In this document: piece after piece, positions 17,752 through 26,894 of the stretch | Numbering within the stretch: position 1 is the first letter of the stretch | Layout: the number at the start of each line of letters is the position of its first letter | Assembly: GCF_004116265.1 (NCBI RefSeq) | Contig: NZ_QOUX01000046.1 | Span: forward strand, 620,001 to 684,000 | DNA length: 64,000 bases | From: Anaerobacillus alkaliphilus | GTDB lineage: Bacteria > Bacillota > Bacilli > Bacillales > Anaerobacillaceae | Direction of reading: 5' to 3' | Program-made: the position numbers and the translations under genes | The notes under the pieces: generated by a model | Told to the model about the DNA's origin: nothing | The model's input: the letters and a program-made list of their open reading frames with translations, nothing else | Databases searched by the model: none

Positions 17752-17767
17752 TGTGACGTTTATCACC
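17752..17767. promoter_or_regulatory. candidate Fnr/Crp-type binding site
   Basis: TGTGACGTTTATCACC fits TGTGA-N6-TCACA at nine of the ten half-site bases. It lies between divergent genes. A possible -10 (TACATT, 17795-17800) places the box near -45 relative to the hemerythrin-like gene, a usual activator position for Bacillus Fnr. Confidence 0.5.
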
Positions 17768-17842
17768 TCCCACAAGTAGAGATTAAGCTAAACTTACATT
17801 ATAGAAATGAAATATCACTTGTTATCCAAGGAGGAACTAATT

Positions 17843-18400
17843 ATGAATCATAACTCACCTTGTTTTGGAGGCTTTGGCAATCCTAAAGAAATAAATTATT
17901 GTGCTCCCTTACAACAATTAATTGATGAACATCCTTCCCTACTTGCAAAAATGGCTGAATTTAATCAGCTGGTATTGTCTTACGAATCAAGTAATTCGGT
18001 AGAAGATTGGAACGATGCTATTAACAATCTTCATCTTAAAATAACAGCTTTTATTGAAGAATTAGAGCCTCATTCTGATCGAGAGGAAGATATCTTATTT
18101 GAAATGATGGTAAAATATATTGGTCGAGAAGGTGGACCAATAGCAGTTATGGAGTACGAACACAATACAGCAAAATTAAATTTAAAAGAATTTATGGACA
18201 AGGTAGAAAGCATTAAAAATGAAAAGAAAATCATTACTAAAGATGAAGCACTTACTATTTTCCGCCACTTGAAAATCGTCTACATGACTTTAACGGACCA
18301 CTTTATGAAGGAAGAAAACATTTTATTTCCGATGGCAGAACAAATGTTATCTGACGATGAAAAGATAGAACTTTCTAATAAATTTGCACAATTGGTTTAA
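17843..18400 (+). CDS. hemerythrin HHE-domain protein
   Basis: A 185-residue protein with the hemerythrin-like HHE pattern. His/Glu residues that could ligate a di-iron centre occur in D-E-H-P-S-L-L (helix 1), L-E-P-H-S-D-R-E-E-D (helix 2), M-E-Y-E-H-N-T-A (helix 3) and T-D-H-F-M-K-E-E-N (helix 4). Such proteins bind O2 or handle iron or nitric oxide stress. The upstream Fnr-type box supports an oxygen-related role. AAGGAGG lies 8 bases before ATG 17843; the in-frame ATG at 17807 has no ribosome site. N-terminal Cys residues (N-S-P-C-F-G-G) are not part of the core domain. Confidence 0.85.
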   Translation: MNHNSPCFGGFGNPKEINYCAPLQQLIDEHPSLLAKMAEFNQLVLSYESSNSVEDWNDAINNLHLKITAFIEELEPHSDREEDILFEMMVKYIGREGGPIAVMEYEHNTAKLNLKEFMDKVESIKNEKKIITKDEALTIFRHLKIVYMTLTDHFMKEENILFPMAEQMLSDDEKIELSNKFAQLV

Positions 18401-18410
18401 AAAATAATAT

Positions 18411-18453
18411 GAGGAATTTTGATTGAATGTGAATACTTCAATCAAAATTCCTC
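18411..18453. terminator. bidirectional terminator
   Basis: Perfect 17-bp inverted repeat (arms 18411-18427 and 18437-18453) with a 9-nt loop, followed by TTTTT on the plus strand. It serves both the hemerythrin-like gene and the convergent DUF6154-like gene. Confidence 0.85.
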
Positions 18454-18456
18454 TTT

Positions 18457-18717
18457 TTAGTGTAAAATACGATCATCCTGATCGTCCCCATTACCTATAT
18501 GTCCTAACCCCTCTTGAGCGATTTTCAAACGCAATTTTTCAAATAAATAAAGAACAGTCATCTCAAACTTTTCATCAGGATGAAGTTCCTGGAACAGACG
18601 CAAATAATCCTCGTTTTTAAACCCATCTAAAATACCATAAACAATGACTAATATATCTTCTTCATCACCTGTTAAGTGATCCTTATACATCTTATAAACA
18701 TCATGGATCATCTTCAA
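18457..18717 (-). CDS. small acidic protein, DUF6154-like
   Basis: An 86-residue soluble protein with the H-L-T-G-D-E-E-D-I-L-V-I-V-Y-G-I-L pattern, which I tentatively link to the Bacillus DUF6154 family. The rest is helical (L-F-Q-E-L-H-P-D-E-K-F-E-M) with an acidic, disordered C-terminus. No catalytic motif is visible and function is unknown. AAAGGG lies 8 bases before TTG 18717, preferred to the GTG at 18726 that lies within the ribosome site. Confidence 0.65.
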   Translation of the reverse strand: MKMIHDVYKMYKDHLTGDEEDILVIVYGILDGFKNEDYLRLFQELHPDEKFEMTVLYLFEKLRLKIAQEGLGHIGNGDDQDDRILH

Positions 18718-18852
18718 ACAAATCACCCTTTCATTTATGTAGAGTAGCGTAGATCAATTTTTACTGACGACATTTCACGTTCTACATTTACAGATTTACC
18801 CCTGCAGGAGTAAAATAGTTCTATTATGCACGATAAAGGAGATTTTAAAACA

Positions 18853-19596
18853 ATGTTATTTCCTTCTATACATAAGCAAAAGTCTGAATTTCTTCAGGGA
18901 ATTTATGCGGGCTTAAGTATTGCCCTTGGGTATTTACCAGTTGCTTTAACCTTTGGTTTCATAGCCGAAACAACCGGATTAACACTTCTTGAGACAATTG
19001 GCATGAGCGCTTTTGTTTTTGCAGGTGCTTCTCAATATATGGCATTGAGTTTAATTGCGATTGGAACCGGCGCTCTTGAGATTATTTTTACTACGTTCAT
19101 TATTAATATACGCCATTTATTAATGAGTACTGCAATTAGTGAAAAAGCCGAGAAAGATAACCCAATTATTAAAGGGGTCTATGCATTTGGAATGACTGAT
19201 GAAGTATTTGCGGTCACCTCGACAAAAGCTGGAAAACTTACAAGTCCATATATATTAGGGGTTGGTTGTCTCGCCTATTCAAGTTGGGTCATTAATTCAG
19301 GAATTGGCTATATCATTGGTACTTCGCTACCGGAGATTTTGCAAAAAAGTATGTCCATTGCACTTTACGCATTATTTATCGCACTTTTAGTTCCATCATT
19401 AAAAAAACATCGAAAAATAATCATGCTCGCATGCTTTGCAGCTTTTCTTAATGCAATACTTACGTTGTTTATTCCTACCGGGTGGGCAATTATTATAGCT
19501 ACGTTAGCTTCAGCAACAGGAATTGAGGTACTTTATTCGAAGAAGACAAACATGATGGATGCTCATCAGGAAAACATTGATAAGGAGTGTGGATAA
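18853..19596 (+). CDS. azlC: branched-chain amino acid exporter, large subunit AzlC
   Basis: A 247-residue membrane protein of the AzlC family, with G-I-Y-A-G-L-S-I-A-L-G-Y-L-P-V-A-x-T-F-G-F and A-F-V-F-A-G-A-S-Q-Y-M-A-L motifs. Together with the small AzlD subunit it exports branched-chain amino acids or analogues such as azaleucine. AAAGGAG lies 11 bases before ATG 18853; the upstream ATG at 18826 has poorer spacing. It overlaps azlD by one base (TAATG). Confidence 0.93.
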   Translation: MLFPSIHKQKSEFLQGIYAGLSIALGYLPVALTFGFIAETTGLTLLETIGMSAFVFAGASQYMALSLIAIGTGALEIIFTTFIINIRHLLMSTAISEKAEKDNPIIKGVYAFGMTDEVFAVTSTKAGKLTSPYILGVGCLAYSSWVINSGIGYIIGTSLPEILQKSMSIALYALFIALLVPSLKKHRKIIMLACFAAFLNAILTLFIPTGWAIIIATLASATGIEVLYSKKTNMMDAHQENIDKECG

Positions 19597-19901
19597 TGTC
19601 AACAACAATGCTAATCATTATTTTAGGAATGGGGATTGTAACTTATATTCCTAGAGTACTTCCTCTTATAACAATGAACGGAAAAGAAATGCCCCCTAGA
19701 GTAAAAGCAGTATTACAAAACGTTCCGTATGCCGCCTTAGGAGCACTAATCTTCCCGGGAGTTTTGTATATCCAAGAGGATATTTGGTTTGGAATTATTG
19801 GTGGTATCACAGCCTTGTCAGTTGCTCTTTTCGGAGCTAATTTAATAATTGTTGTCATAAGTTCCATTACCGTACTAACTATATATTCTTTTTTATTTTA
19901 G
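19596..19901 (+). CDS. azlD: branched-chain amino acid exporter, small subunit AzlD
   Basis: A 101-residue membrane protein of the AzlD family with the Y-I-P-R-V-L-P-L motif near the N-terminus, V-P-Y-A-A-L-G-A-L-I-F-P-G in the middle and two further hydrophobic segments. ATG 19596 shares its A with the azlC stop codon and has AAGGAG 10 bases upstream. It is the partner of AzlC. Confidence 0.92.
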   Translation: MSTTMLIIILGMGIVTYIPRVLPLITMNGKEMPPRVKAVLQNVPYAALGALIFPGVLYIQEDIWFGIIGGITALSVALFGANLIIVVISSITVLTIYSFLF

Positions 19902-19929
19902 ACCCATGTATATGGGTCATTTGTTTTTT
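19901..19929 (+). terminator. terminator of azlCD
   Basis: A 7-bp perfect stem GACCCAT / ATGGGTC with a GTAT loop, beginning on the last base of the azlD stop codon and followed by ATTTGTTTTTTT. Confidence 0.8.
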
Positions 19930-20039
19930 TGTACCTTTTCGTATTACAATAAAGAGATGATAAGAAAAGTTCATGGGGGATATTCCCATTTGCGCTTTTC
20001 AATAGAGTAATTTAAAACTTGTAAACTAAGTGGTGACTT

Positions 20040-21626
20040 ATGAATAAAGAGCAATTAGAAATGGATGTAGATAACTTTTTGCAACAGTTTTTTCAGAGTA
20101 GAATTGTTGAGAGAGGTCAACAGTATTTTTACAACGGAAATGTTTCCAAGATGGATATAAACAACGATAAACTTAGGGCATCTGTAACTGGAGCAAACAC
20201 TTACAATGTGGAGTTAAATTTAGAGAACTTAGCACTAAGTCATTGTGATTGTCCGTATGAGAGTAAATGCAAACATATGGTAGCTGTCCTGTATGAACTA
20301 AAAAAACTACTAAATAATGCTTCAACGCTTTCAGTAATTGTGAACTCAGATTATTCATTCGAAAATCCGGCTAAAACAATGGCTCAATTAGGACACGATC
20401 TGATACCTTTTGTAGAAAGTATCTATCAGTTACTCTCTAAAAGTGGTCATTTCAGTAATGAACATTCAAACCTAATCATTAAACAGTTTTTTGAGGAAAT
20501 CAAAAAAAATGTTAATCCAGAAAACACTAAGCTTCAGGTTTTAGCACTTACAGTATTAATTGATGGCTTATATAAAAAAGCCAATCAATATGAAACCTAT
20601 CGTTTCAGACAAAATCGCTTTTTAGCATTCTTTAATGAATTACTACAGCAGGCATATCCCACGATTAAGGAAGAAGTGCTTAAAGGATCAGCTTTTTACG
20701 AATGGTATACTGGTTTACTTTTTGAGTTATTGGAAAAACAAGAAAATGGTTCACCGTACGAGAAATTAATTGCAACCTGGCTACTTTGTGAAGAGAGAGA
20801 AACTACCTTGATTAAATATGCTGAATTATTATTAGTCAAAAATAACAACAGCAATCTCTTCATAACAAAGCTTGCTAGTCTACTTTTTCTTCAAGCAAAT
20901 GATGGCGTACGTTCACTCTCATTATTAAAAGAATTAAAAACAAGACTACATCCTAGCGATTTAATTGATCACTTCTTTATTATGGAGCAAAAAAATGATT
21001 ATGTGATGATGAAGCACTGGTTTGATTTATTCTTTCCCTACGAGAAACCAAAACAAGGAACTATTCTTGGAAACCTTTATGAGGATATGTTGGTTGAAAC
21101 AGGAACAAGCGAAGAGAAACTAACAATCGTTTGGAAGAACTGGCTTGAGCAACCCTCCTTTATAAGCTATAAATCACGTATGAAAAAAATGGGGGATATT
21201 GAAAAAAAAACTGTTCTACGATATATCCTACCAAACCTAAAGGAAAATCTGTTTCGACCACAGACCGAAGCAACCTATTATCAAATCATAAGCGAAGAAG
21301 AATTATTTCAAGAAGGTATTGCTTCATTACTAATTCAGAAACGAGAAGTGAATTCCCTTACGCCAGAAATTGAAAAACTATTAAAAATGGTTATGAAACA
21401 GCAACCTGCTTTACTTCTACCCTTTTACCACCAATTAGTTGAACGATTAGTTCAAAAAAAATCTCGTGTACATTACGAAGAAGCGGCTTATTACATAAAA
21501 CAATTAAAGATTATTTATGAAAAAATAGACAAAACTGCAATATTTGCTACTTACCTTCACGGCTTAAGACAAAGATTTAAAACTTTTCGGGCATTTATTC
21601 AGGAGCTGAAGACAATTGATAAATAA
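20040..21626 (+). CDS. ywqB: SWIM zinc-finger protein (YwqB-like)
   Basis: A 528-residue protein with a SWIM zinc finger near the N-terminus (C-D-C-P-Y-E-S-K-C-K-H, about residues 69-79), preceded by R-G-Q-Q-Y-F-Y-N-G-N-V. The remainder is helical and has no recognised catalytic motif. In Bacillus the same pair, SWIM protein followed by SNF2 helicase, is known as ywqB-ywqA. The SWIM domain probably binds nucleic acid or the helicase partner. The gene overlaps the helicase gene by 11 bp. Confidence 0.88.
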   Translation: MNKEQLEMDVDNFLQQFFQSRIVERGQQYFYNGNVSKMDINNDKLRASVTGANTYNVELNLENLALSHCDCPYESKCKHMVAVLYELKKLLNNASTLSVIVNSDYSFENPAKTMAQLGHDLIPFVESIYQLLSKSGHFSNEHSNLIIKQFFEEIKKNVNPENTKLQVLALTVLIDGLYKKANQYETYRFRQNRFLAFFNELLQQAYPTIKEEVLKGSAFYEWYTGLLFELLEKQENGSPYEKLIATWLLCEERETTLIKYAELLLVKNNNSNLFITKLASLLFLQANDGVRSLSLLKELKTRLHPSDLIDHFFIMEQKNDYVMMKHWFDLFFPYEKPKQGTILGNLYEDMLVETGTSEEKLTIVWKNWLEQPSFISYKSRMKKMGDIEKKTVLRYILPNLKENLFRPQTEATYYQIISEEELFQEGIASLLIQKREVNSLTPEIEKLLKMVMKQQPALLLPFYHQLVERLVQKKSRVHYEEAAYYIKQLKIIYEKIDKTAIFATYLHGLRQRFKTFRAFIQELKTIDK

Positions 21627-24600
21627 TTACAATCCAAATCCAATTATCGTTCATGCTGGTATCTTAAAAGGAAAAGGTAGCTACAGTCTAGTGGTATGGG
21701 GAGAACAGAAAAAACACAAAAAGTATGTGGATATCGAACCCTTTAAATATCCTTTTCTATATTCTCCCTTTGAATTAAAGTTAGCTTTATTCCGTTCCCA
21801 CCAAGCTTCTTTTTACGGGACGTTTCTACCAACTTGTGAATGTCATATACAGGTTCCACTTGATCAACGTTTATTTTATAGTGAAGCAGGAAATGTTCCT
21901 GTATATCATGTACCAGCCAATTATGAGCATCATTTATTCCCTATACAGGGACTTGAGATTTCACTAAATGAGAGTTACTCTTTCATTTCAACTCTCATAA
22001 ATATCACCAATAATGAAGAATGGCAGCTAGCTGATGATTTCTTATTTATCCAAATTCTATTAAAAACGCTTTTGAACGAAATTAAATCAGGAAATCTATT
22101 ACCAAATCCTAATGGATTGTGGGATCTACCCACGTTTCAGTTTGCTGATTGGCTGGAGGCTGTACCACCTTCACTATTATCGCTTATCCCTGTTAACTCT
22201 TCACTGATTGACAAAGCAAATGAAAAAACATCGTTAAGAGAATTTTGTCTTGAATTTGTAAACCAATACCTTACTCACATCCTAAATACAGACCCAAATG
22301 TCGTTAGGGCTTATAAGGAATTAAATACAAGTCAAACACCAGCAATAAAAACTATGTTAGCCAGTATTAAAGAAGATGCTCAAATGACTACCTCACATGA
22401 AATTCATCAACAATTTTTAGAGAGTATTGGTGCTGTAGAAGTAGCTCCTTTTAAACTTGGACTAAGAGTTGAAGAAGATAGAGGAACAGATCTTTGGAAT
22501 TTAACACTTTTTATTCAAGATCGTGTTGATCAAACATTAATGATTGATGTCGCTGATCTTCTAGTAGGAAAGCACCCATGGCGAGATAACCCTATTACTT
22601 TCTTTAAAGATGTACTACAAAAGGGAAAAAGCAGGATAGAACTATTTCAGCGCTTTTCACTATCAACACCATCTATTAAAGTGTCTATCGATGAGGCATA
22701 TGAACTAGTAGCAAGCAATGATTTAGCATTCCAAGAGTTAGGCCTTGCTGTTCTAGTTCCTAGTTGGTGGAATAAAAAAGAGGATCATTTTGCTGTGACC
22801 CTAAAGCAAAAGGACATACATGAAATAAGAGGAACGGCAGAACCACTATTAAATTGGCAAGCGATTGCCGATTTTGATTATTCCATTTCAGTGGCTGGTC
22901 TATCTGTCACTGAACAAGAATTTCAAGAACTCGTCAACCATAAAAGACCAATTGTAAAATTAAGAGGCAAATGGGTGTTTTGGGACGTGAATGCAGCCCA
23001 ACAAATACAGTCTAAAATTGAAGCCTATAAAAATAAAAAAAAGCTCACTTATATAGAGGCGTTTCAACTACAACTTCAAGAAGAAAACGAAAAAAATATT
23101 CGTTGGGAAGCTCATTGGAACAAAAAAATTACAACTATGCTAAGTGATCTTACTAAACATTCTTGGGATAAGGCACCTATCCCACAAGGTCTTAATGGTT
23201 CTTTAAGACCCTATCAACATGCCGGCTTTTCTTGGTTGTTAAATATGCGAAAAATTGGTTTTGGTGCTTGTCTTGCTGACGACATGGGTCTTGGTAAAAC
23301 CATTCAAACCATTTCTTATTTACTTGCGGTTAAGGAACTATACGGTGGGAAACTAAAGCACCCGTATTTGCTAATTTGTCCGACATCACTGATTGGGAAT
23401 TGGGAAGACGAATTACATCAATTTGCTCCGTCCTTAAAGGTTTACGTACATCATGGACAGCAACGTTCAACAGATGAAGAACTTCTGAAAACATTAACAG
23501 ATGTAGATATCGTAATCACTTCGTATTCCTTAGCCGTCCGTGACGAGGTAATCTGGACTGGGCAACCATGGGAAACTCTCATCTTAGATGAAGCCCAGCA
23601 CATAAAAAATATAGAAACGAAACAAAGACGGAGCATTAAAGAAATTGAGGCAGTTCATCGAATCGCATTAACAGGAACTCCAATTGAAAACCGGTTAAAA
23701 GAACTATGGTCAATTATTGATCTTCTTAATGATCATTTTTTAGGTTCATACCAGCAATTTTCCAAAGTCTATATTAAGGAAATTGAAGGGGTTGAACAAT
23801 CAAATGAAAAACTTAATGAATTAAGAGTAATGATATCACCCTTCTTACTAAGAAGAACAAAACAGGATAAACATATACATTTACAATTACCAAGTAAAAG
23901 TGAGATTGTCCATCGCGTTGGTTTAACGGTTGAACAGGCAAGTTTATATCAGGCAGTAATTAATGATCTTTTTGATCGTATAGACACTGTCTCTGAAATG
24001 GAAAGACGTGCTTTAATCCTAAGTAGTCTAACAAAACTTAAACAAATCTGTAACCACCCTGCCCACTATTTAAAAGATGGCGGTAACCTAGAAAATCGCT
24101 CAGAAAAGTGGGAAGAACTAATACTTTTATGTGAAACTATAGCTTCAAATCAGGAAAAAGCGCTTATCTTTACCCAATACAAAGAAATGGGTACCCTCAT
24201 TCAAAAAGGGCTAAATGAAATGTTTGATACTGAAATACCATTTCTACATGGAAGCTTGCAACGACATAAACGCGAAGAGCTTATTTGGAAATTTATGAAT
24301 GAAGATGTACCATTTTTTATTCTTTCTTTAAAAGCTGGGGGTGTAGGTTTAAACTTAACAGCTGCTACCCACGTCATTCATTATGACCGTTGGTGGAATC
24401 CGGCTGTTGAAAATCAAGCTACCGACCGCGCTTATCGAATCGGTCAAACAGAGGATGTTACGGTTCACAAGTTATTAACCAAAGGTACACTTGAGGAAAA
24501 AATTCATCAAATGCTTGAAAAGAAACAAGCACTATCAGATCAAATCTTAAATACTAATGAAAATAAAATGTCAGAGCTTACAACAGATGAACTAGAACAC

Positions 24601-24633
24601 TTCTTAAAGCTAAGAATTTCAAGTTTATCCTAG
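21616..24633 (+). CDS. ywqA: SNF2/SWI2-type DEAD/DEAH helicase (YwqA-like)
   Basis: A 1005-residue double-stranded-DNA translocase of the SNF2 family. An N-terminal bacterial SNF2-associated region precedes the ATPase core at about residue 530. Motifs seen are Q-H-A-G-F-S-W-L, Walker A D-D-M-G-L-G-K-T, motif Ia, D-E-A-Q-H-I-K-N (motif II), A-L-T-G-T-P-I-E-N (III), L-K-A-G-G-V-G-L-N-L (V) and D-R-A-Y-R-I-G-Q (VI). TTG 21616 lies 10 bases after AGGAG, inside the end of the SWIM gene, so the two are coupled. Likely in DNA repair or remodelling, by family only. Confidence 0.92.
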   Translation: MINNYNPNPIIVHAGILKGKGSYSLVVWGEQKKHKKYVDIEPFKYPFLYSPFELKLALFRSHQASFYGTFLPTCECHIQVPLDQRLFYSEAGNVPVYHVPANYEHHLFPIQGLEISLNESYSFISTLINITNNEEWQLADDFLFIQILLKTLLNEIKSGNLLPNPNGLWDLPTFQFADWLEAVPPSLLSLIPVNSSLIDKANEKTSLREFCLEFVNQYLTHILNTDPNVVRAYKELNTSQTPAIKTMLASIKEDAQMTTSHEIHQQFLESIGAVEVAPFKLGLRVEEDRGTDLWNLTLFIQDRVDQTLMIDVADLLVGKHPWRDNPITFFKDVLQKGKSRIELFQRFSLSTPSIKVSIDEAYELVASNDLAFQELGLAVLVPSWWNKKEDHFAVTLKQKDIHEIRGTAEPLLNWQAIADFDYSISVAGLSVTEQEFQELVNHKRPIVKLRGKWVFWDVNAAQQIQSKIEAYKNKKKLTYIEAFQLQLQEENEKNIRWEAHWNKKITTMLSDLTKHSWDKAPIPQGLNGSLRPYQHAGFSWLLNMRKIGFGACLADDMGLGKTIQTISYLLAVKELYGGKLKHPYLLICPTSLIGNWEDELHQFAPSLKVYVHHGQQRSTDEELLKTLTDVDIVITSYSLAVRDEVIWTGQPWETLILDEAQHIKNIETKQRRSIKEIEAVHRIALTGTPIENRLKELWSIIDLLNDHFLGSYQQFSKVYIKEIEGVEQSNEKLNELRVMISPFLLRRTKQDKHIHLQLPSKSEIVHRVGLTVEQASLYQAVINDLFDRIDTVSEMERRALILSSLTKLKQICNHPAHYLKDGGNLENRSEKWEELILLCETIASNQEKALIFTQYKEMGTLIQKGLNEMFDTEIPFLHGSLQRHKREELIWKFMNEDVPFFILSLKAGGVGLNLTAATHVIHYDRWWNPAVENQATDRAYRIGQTEDVTVHKLLTKGTLEEKIHQMLEKKQALSDQILNTNENKMSELTTDELEHFLKLRISSLS

Positions 24634-24674
24634 CGCAAGCCGTCTAAACTCAAACAGTAAGCGAGGTAATCTCT

Positions 24675-24845
24675 ATGACAAAAGATAATTTACCAGAACC
24701 TTTCGACTCTTATTGGAAAATGAAACAAACCCCAATGATTGAAACTGCCCCATTAAACAAAGAAGTACTAAGCAAGGAATGGGTTAACTTTCTAAAGGCT
24801 GTGGGTGACCGAGTAGAAGATGATTTAATACAAAAGGAGAAATAG
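24675..24845 (+). CDS. small hypothetical protein (56 aa)
   Basis: A short open frame beginning with ATG behind GCGAGG (8-base spacing) and ending at TAG 24843-24845. The product is acidic and soluble (M-T-K-D-N-L-P-E-P-F-D-S-Y-W-K at the N-terminus). It directly follows the helicase gene by 41 bp, and its stop codon lies in the left arm of the terminator at 24836-24861, which makes a real, co-transcribed gene plausible. Function is unknown. Confidence 0.5.
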   Translation: MTKDNLPEPFDSYWKMKQTPMIETAPLNKEVLSKEWVNFLKAVGDRVEDDLIQKEK

Positions 24846-24861
24846 GTGCGCCTATTTCTCC
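24836..24861. terminator. bidirectional terminator
   Basis: An 11-bp perfect stem (GGAGAAATAGG / CCTATTTCTCC) with a TGCG loop. On the minus strand it is followed by TTTTGTATT and ends the BsuPI-domain gene. It also overlaps the end of the 56-aa plus-strand gene. Confidence 0.7.
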
Positions 24862-25328
24862 CAATTAATCGTTTTCTTAGTAATGAATTGATTTCGATCA
24901 ACACTTTCTCCATTAACAGAAATGATTTGAAGTTCACCAGTAATAACATATGTACCAGGGACCGCTTCATTCCATTCGTCTTCCCATACAAGCGTTTCAC
25001 CTGGTGCCATTTCTCTCGTAACAATTGCCATCGTAAACATCTTTCCTTCACTATACTTATAGACAACGTTGCTACTTTGATCTTTTACAATGATTTCAAA
25101 TTGTTGACCTGAAGGAAATTGCAAGAAGACCTTCTCATCTGTTTCGTTCGTTAATGAAAGTTTAAACCTCATTACATTCCCCACTTTCATAACATTTAGA
25201 ATTGATGTCATATTGTCGTTACCACCAACACTATATTCTATGCTCCTCTCGTTTGTCCCACAACCAACTAACAGGCTAAACATACAAATAAAAGCCAAAA
25301 GACTAGTCTTCTTTTCTAAATAAGCCAT
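24852..25328 (-). CDS. BsuPI-domain lipoprotein (proteinase-inhibitor-like)
   Basis: From ATG 25328 the product has about 158 residues with a lipoprotein signal peptide (M-F-S-L-L-V-G-C-G). Its body matches the BsuPI fold first seen in the B. subtilis intracellular proteinase inhibitor: L-x-L-T-N-E-T-D-E-K-V-x-L-Q-F-P-S-G-Q, a Y-S-E-G-K-M-F-T strand and A-P-G-E-T-L-V-W. The longer frame back to 25382 overlaps the YitT-type gene further and lacks a signal peptide at its N-terminus. The real start still overlaps that gene by 26 bp. The target of the putative inhibitor is unknown. Confidence 0.8.
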   Translation of the reverse strand: MAYLEKKTSLLAFICMFSLLVGCGTNERSIEYSVGGNDNMTSILNVMKVGNVMRFKLSLTNETDEKVFLQFPSGQQFEIIVKDQSSNVVYKYSEGKMFTMAIVTREMAPGETLVWEDEWNEAVPGTYVITGELQIISVNGESVDRNQFITKKTINWEK

Positions 25329-26124
25329 ATATACCTGCTGTTTCAACAATGTTAGTAAATGCTTTATCGTCAACTGCCGCAATAATTTGTTTTAAGTTGT
25401 ATAATTCGTAACGGGTTATAACAATCATTAACATTTCTTTTTCTTCCTTTGTATAGCCACCTTTTGCGGGAATTCTAGTTATCCCGCGAGTGAGTTGTTC
25501 ATGTATAGCCTGTTGTAATTCTTCAGGTTTGCTAGTGACTATCATAGCTGTCAACTTCACATGGCGGGTATGAATAGCATCAATTATCCTGGATCCAACA
25601 TACAAGGTAACTAAAGTATACAAGGCTTTTTCCCAATCAAAAATTAGTCCTGCAGTTAAAACGATAACCGCATTGATTATAAAGAAGTATGTACCTAATG
25701 GTCGATCACTATATCTTGCTAAGACTAATGCAATAATGTCAACTCCACCTGTCGATGATCCGTATTTTAAGATCATTCCTGCTCCGATAGACATAATGAC
25801 ACCACCAAAAACAGAATTTAGTAAGATGTCTTCAGAAATTGTTACAATAGGTAAAATCTCTAGAAAAACAGTTGATAATGCAACATTCACGAAGCTAAAA
25901 ATCGTGAATTTTTTACCGATCTTCATCCAACCTAAAATAGCAACCGGGATGTTCAACAAAAAAAGTGATATTCCCGTTGAAATTGGTGTCATTGCTGCTA
26001 GTATCTGGGCAATACCAGTAAATCCACTCGCAAAAACATTTGCTGGGATGAGAAAAAAGTTTAAGCTTACAGCGATTAGAAAAGTTCCAACGATATAGAT
26101 CACCATGTTTTTAAGTAATTCCAA
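25303..26124 (-). CDS. YitT family membrane protein (DUF161/DUF2179)
   Basis: A membrane protein of about 273 residues with five predicted helices in the N-terminal two thirds (F-F-L-I-P-A-N-V-F-A-S-G-F-T-G-I-A-Q is the family signature) and a cytosolic C-terminal DUF2179 domain ending in I-V-E-T-A-G-I-Y-G-L-F. Function is unknown. AAAGGTGG lies 9 bases before TTG 26124; the upstream TTG at 26163 has no ribosome site. Confidence 0.85.
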   Translation of the reverse strand: MELLKNMVIYIVGTFLIAVSLNFFLIPANVFASGFTGIAQILAAMTPISTGISLFLLNIPVAILGWMKIGKKFTIFSFVNVALSTVFLEILPIVTISEDILLNSVFGGVIMSIGAGMILKYGSSTGGVDIIALVLARYSDRPLGTYFFIINAVIVLTAGLIFDWEKALYTLVTLYVGSRIIDAIHTRHVKLTAMIVTSKPEELQQAIHEQLTRGITRIPAKGGYTKEEKEMLMIVITRYELYNLKQIIAAVDDKAFTNIVETAGIYGLFRKED

Positions 26125-26275
26125 GACCTCTAACCACCTTTCATTATTTTTTACTATACCCAATCTTTAACAAAATACCTACATTTTACAGATCTAATGC
26201 TAAACTTACTCTATACATACGTCATTTTCAACAAGGACATAATATAACGAAACTTAGGTGAAAGGAGTAATTTTT

Positions 26276-26410
26276 ATGCCACATACAAAAGACGATGACA
26301 AAAAGAAACAAGATCATAATGCTGAACGTCATTTGAAAAATGTATTAAAGGAAAAAAATGCGGAAGAACGCGGTGAGCGACAGTACTCAAAGAAGACAAA
26401 TCACTTATAA
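26276..26410 (+). CDS. very small charged protein (44 aa), unknown
   Basis: An ATG-TAA frame behind AAAGGAG (8-base spacing) followed directly by a strong terminator. The product is extremely hydrophilic (H-T-K-D-D-D-K-K-K-Q-D-H-N-A-E), and its composition resembles minor small acid-soluble spore proteins, but I recognise no family. Ribosome site, stop and terminator make it a credible gene. Confidence 0.55.
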   Translation: MPHTKDDDKKKQDHNAERHLKNVLKEKNAEERGERQYSKKTNHL

Positions 26411-26413
26411 TTA

Positions 26414-26442
26414 ATAAGGGGGACAATGTTTGCCCCCCTTAT
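26414..26442. terminator. bidirectional terminator
   Basis: A 9-bp stem (ATAAGGGGG / CCCCCTTAT) with an 11-nt loop between the 44-aa gene and the convergent rhodanese gene. Confidence 0.75.
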
Positions 26443-26449
26443 CATTTCT

Positions 26450-26818
26450 TTACTCGTATAATTTGTTTAGATCAGTGATTACATTTTCTGGACCTGTATG
26501 GACTTCTTCATCCCAAGTTAGCATACCACCATAAAAATTATGAGCCTCTTCGAACCCATTCGCTTTCAGAAAACGAGCAACATTATGACTTCTACTACCA
26601 CTACGACAAACTAATATATATTCCTTATCTTTCTTTAAATCATCAATTATATTTGGGAAATTGGACATTGGTATTAATGGTATTTCAGGAATGTGAAAAG
26701 AATCATATTCTTCCTGTTCTCTAACATCAATAATAATTACATTTTCAGGCTTGTTACTTAGAATATCCTTAAGCTCATTAAGCTCAATTTGTTTCACACC
26801 TTCATGCATAAAGGACAT
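26450..26818 (-). CDS. rhodanese-like domain protein
   Basis: A 122-residue single-domain sulfurtransferase. It has the rhodanese start I-I-I-D-V-R-E-Q-E-E-Y and the active-site loop V-C-R-S-G-S-R-S with the persulfide-carrying Cys. It transfers sulfane sulfur between thiols; the acceptor is unknown. GAGGAAC lies before the ATG. It follows the phosphofructokinase gene by 76 bp on the same strand. Confidence 0.9.
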   Translation of the reverse strand: MSFMHEGVKQIELNELKDILSNKPENVIIIDVREQEEYDSFHIPEIPLIPMSNFPNIIDDLKKDKEYILVCRSGSRSHNVARFLKANGFEEAHNFYGGMLTWDEEVHTGPENVITDLNKLYE

Positions 26819-26894
26819 ATTTGTTCCTCACTTTCAAAGCTTTACTGTTCCTTTAACTTTACATAATCCCCCATACAAAAACAAGTATTATGCT

